NCBI GenBank assembly: GCA_900763035.1
Contig: CAAFIS010000018.1
Location: 1 to 6,374, forward strand
Reading direction: 5' to 3'
Source: Clostridia bacterium
Lineage (GTDB): Bacteria > Bacillota > Clostridia > Oscillospirales > Acutalibacteraceae
DNA: 6,374 nt
The notes beneath the pieces were generated by a model. The model made no database searches, was not told where the DNA came from, and worked only from the letters and a program-made list of their open reading frames with translations. The stretch's first letter is position 1. Each line of letters begins with the position of its first letter. Below, piece after piece: positions 6,261 to 6,374 of the stretch. Position numbers and translations under genes: made by a program.

Positions 6261-6343
6261 CAGGGTTCGACCTCCGATCGGCAGTGGTCAAAAAGCCGGA
6301 CCGGCCGCCCTGCGGCCCGGTCGGCGGAAAGGTTCCCGGTCAT
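6260..6343 (-). other. possible 27-codon leader reading frame overlapping the M23 start
   Basis: An ATG at 6343-6341 opens a 27-codon frame (starts MTGNLSADR, ends SEVEP) whose TGA shares one base with the peptidase ATG (TGATG at 6262-6258). AGGA lies four bases before the ATG, but the predicted transcript start near 6344 would make the message leaderless. Chance openness is plausible in GC-rich DNA, and no conserved protein pattern is visible. Confidence 0.2.
6290..6325 (-). terminator. terminator-like hairpin in the M23 leader (possible attenuator)
   Basis: Arms of 13 paired bases, with one bulged base in each arm (6299 and 6316), enclose a 3-base loop (6309-6311). Read leftward, the stem is followed directly by TTTTT (6294-6290). 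It lies between the predicted -10 element (6351-6356) and the peptidase SD (6271-6275), so it would sit inside the transcript's leader. It could alternatively end a transcript entering from beyond the window. The structure is visible; the regulatory role is inferred. Confidence 0.5.
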
Positions 6344-6350
6344 GCTTCCT

Positions 6351-6356
6351 ATTATA
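6351..6356 (-). promoter_or_regulatory. consensus -10 element upstream of the M23 gene (promoter partly outside the window)
   Basis: TATAAT on the minus strand, preceded by GGT and a run of seven T residues (6367-6361 on the plus coordinates). With a 17-base spacer the -35 hexamer would fall almost wholly beyond the right edge, so the promoter cannot be confirmed. The T run might instead be the tail of an upstream gene's terminator. Predicted transcript start is near 6344. Confidence 0.5.
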
Positions 6357-6374
6357 ACCGAAAAAAAGGCAAAA

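Overview
The window looks like chromosome of a GC-rich, endospore-forming member of the Clostridia, most likely Oscillospirales-like. The reasons are a GC content a little over 60% by eye, strong GGAGG-type ribosome binding sites, a recognisable spoVM, and protein families (Na/Pi cotransporter fused to PhoU, M23 peptidase with LysM and G5 domains) common in that group. The taxonomic placement is inference. No mobile elements, CRISPR arrays, tRNA or rRNA genes are visible.

Layout, left to right. (1) Positions 1-1735, minus strand: a Na+/phosphate cotransporter-family protein with a C-terminal PhoU region, cut by the left edge. (2) Positions 1736-1953: a divergent promoter region with a likely extended -10 promoter facing left and a perfect-consensus sigma-A type promoter facing right. 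(3) Positions 1954-4039, plus strand: a two-gene operon of an SCP-2-like (sterol carrier/lipid-binding fold) protein and a class III PLP-dependent aminotransferase related to glutamate-1-semialdehyde aminomutase. It ends in a strong hairpin at 4059-4099 that also serves the opposing genes. (4) Positions 4104-4394, minus strand: two very small genes, a 29-residue SpoVM and, just upstream of it, a 53-residue two-helix membrane protein. (5) Positions 4498-4533: a terminator hairpin. (6) Positions 4557-6260, minus strand: a membrane-anchored M23 metallopeptidase with LysM and G5 domains. (7) Positions 6261-6374: its leader and promoter region, holding an unexpected terminator-like hairpin and a 27-codon reading frame that ends on the peptidase start codon.

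Three functional themes are visible: phosphate transport; an unassigned amino-group reaction paired with a small-molecule or lipid-binding protein; and sporulation/cell envelope (SpoVM, its small membrane partner and the M23 enzyme). The last group shares a strand but is split by a terminator, so it is probably two transcription units. The parts least explained by known biology are the SCP-2/aminotransferase pair, the tiny gene next to spoVM, and the leader of the M23 gene. I found no clearly new defence or mobile system.
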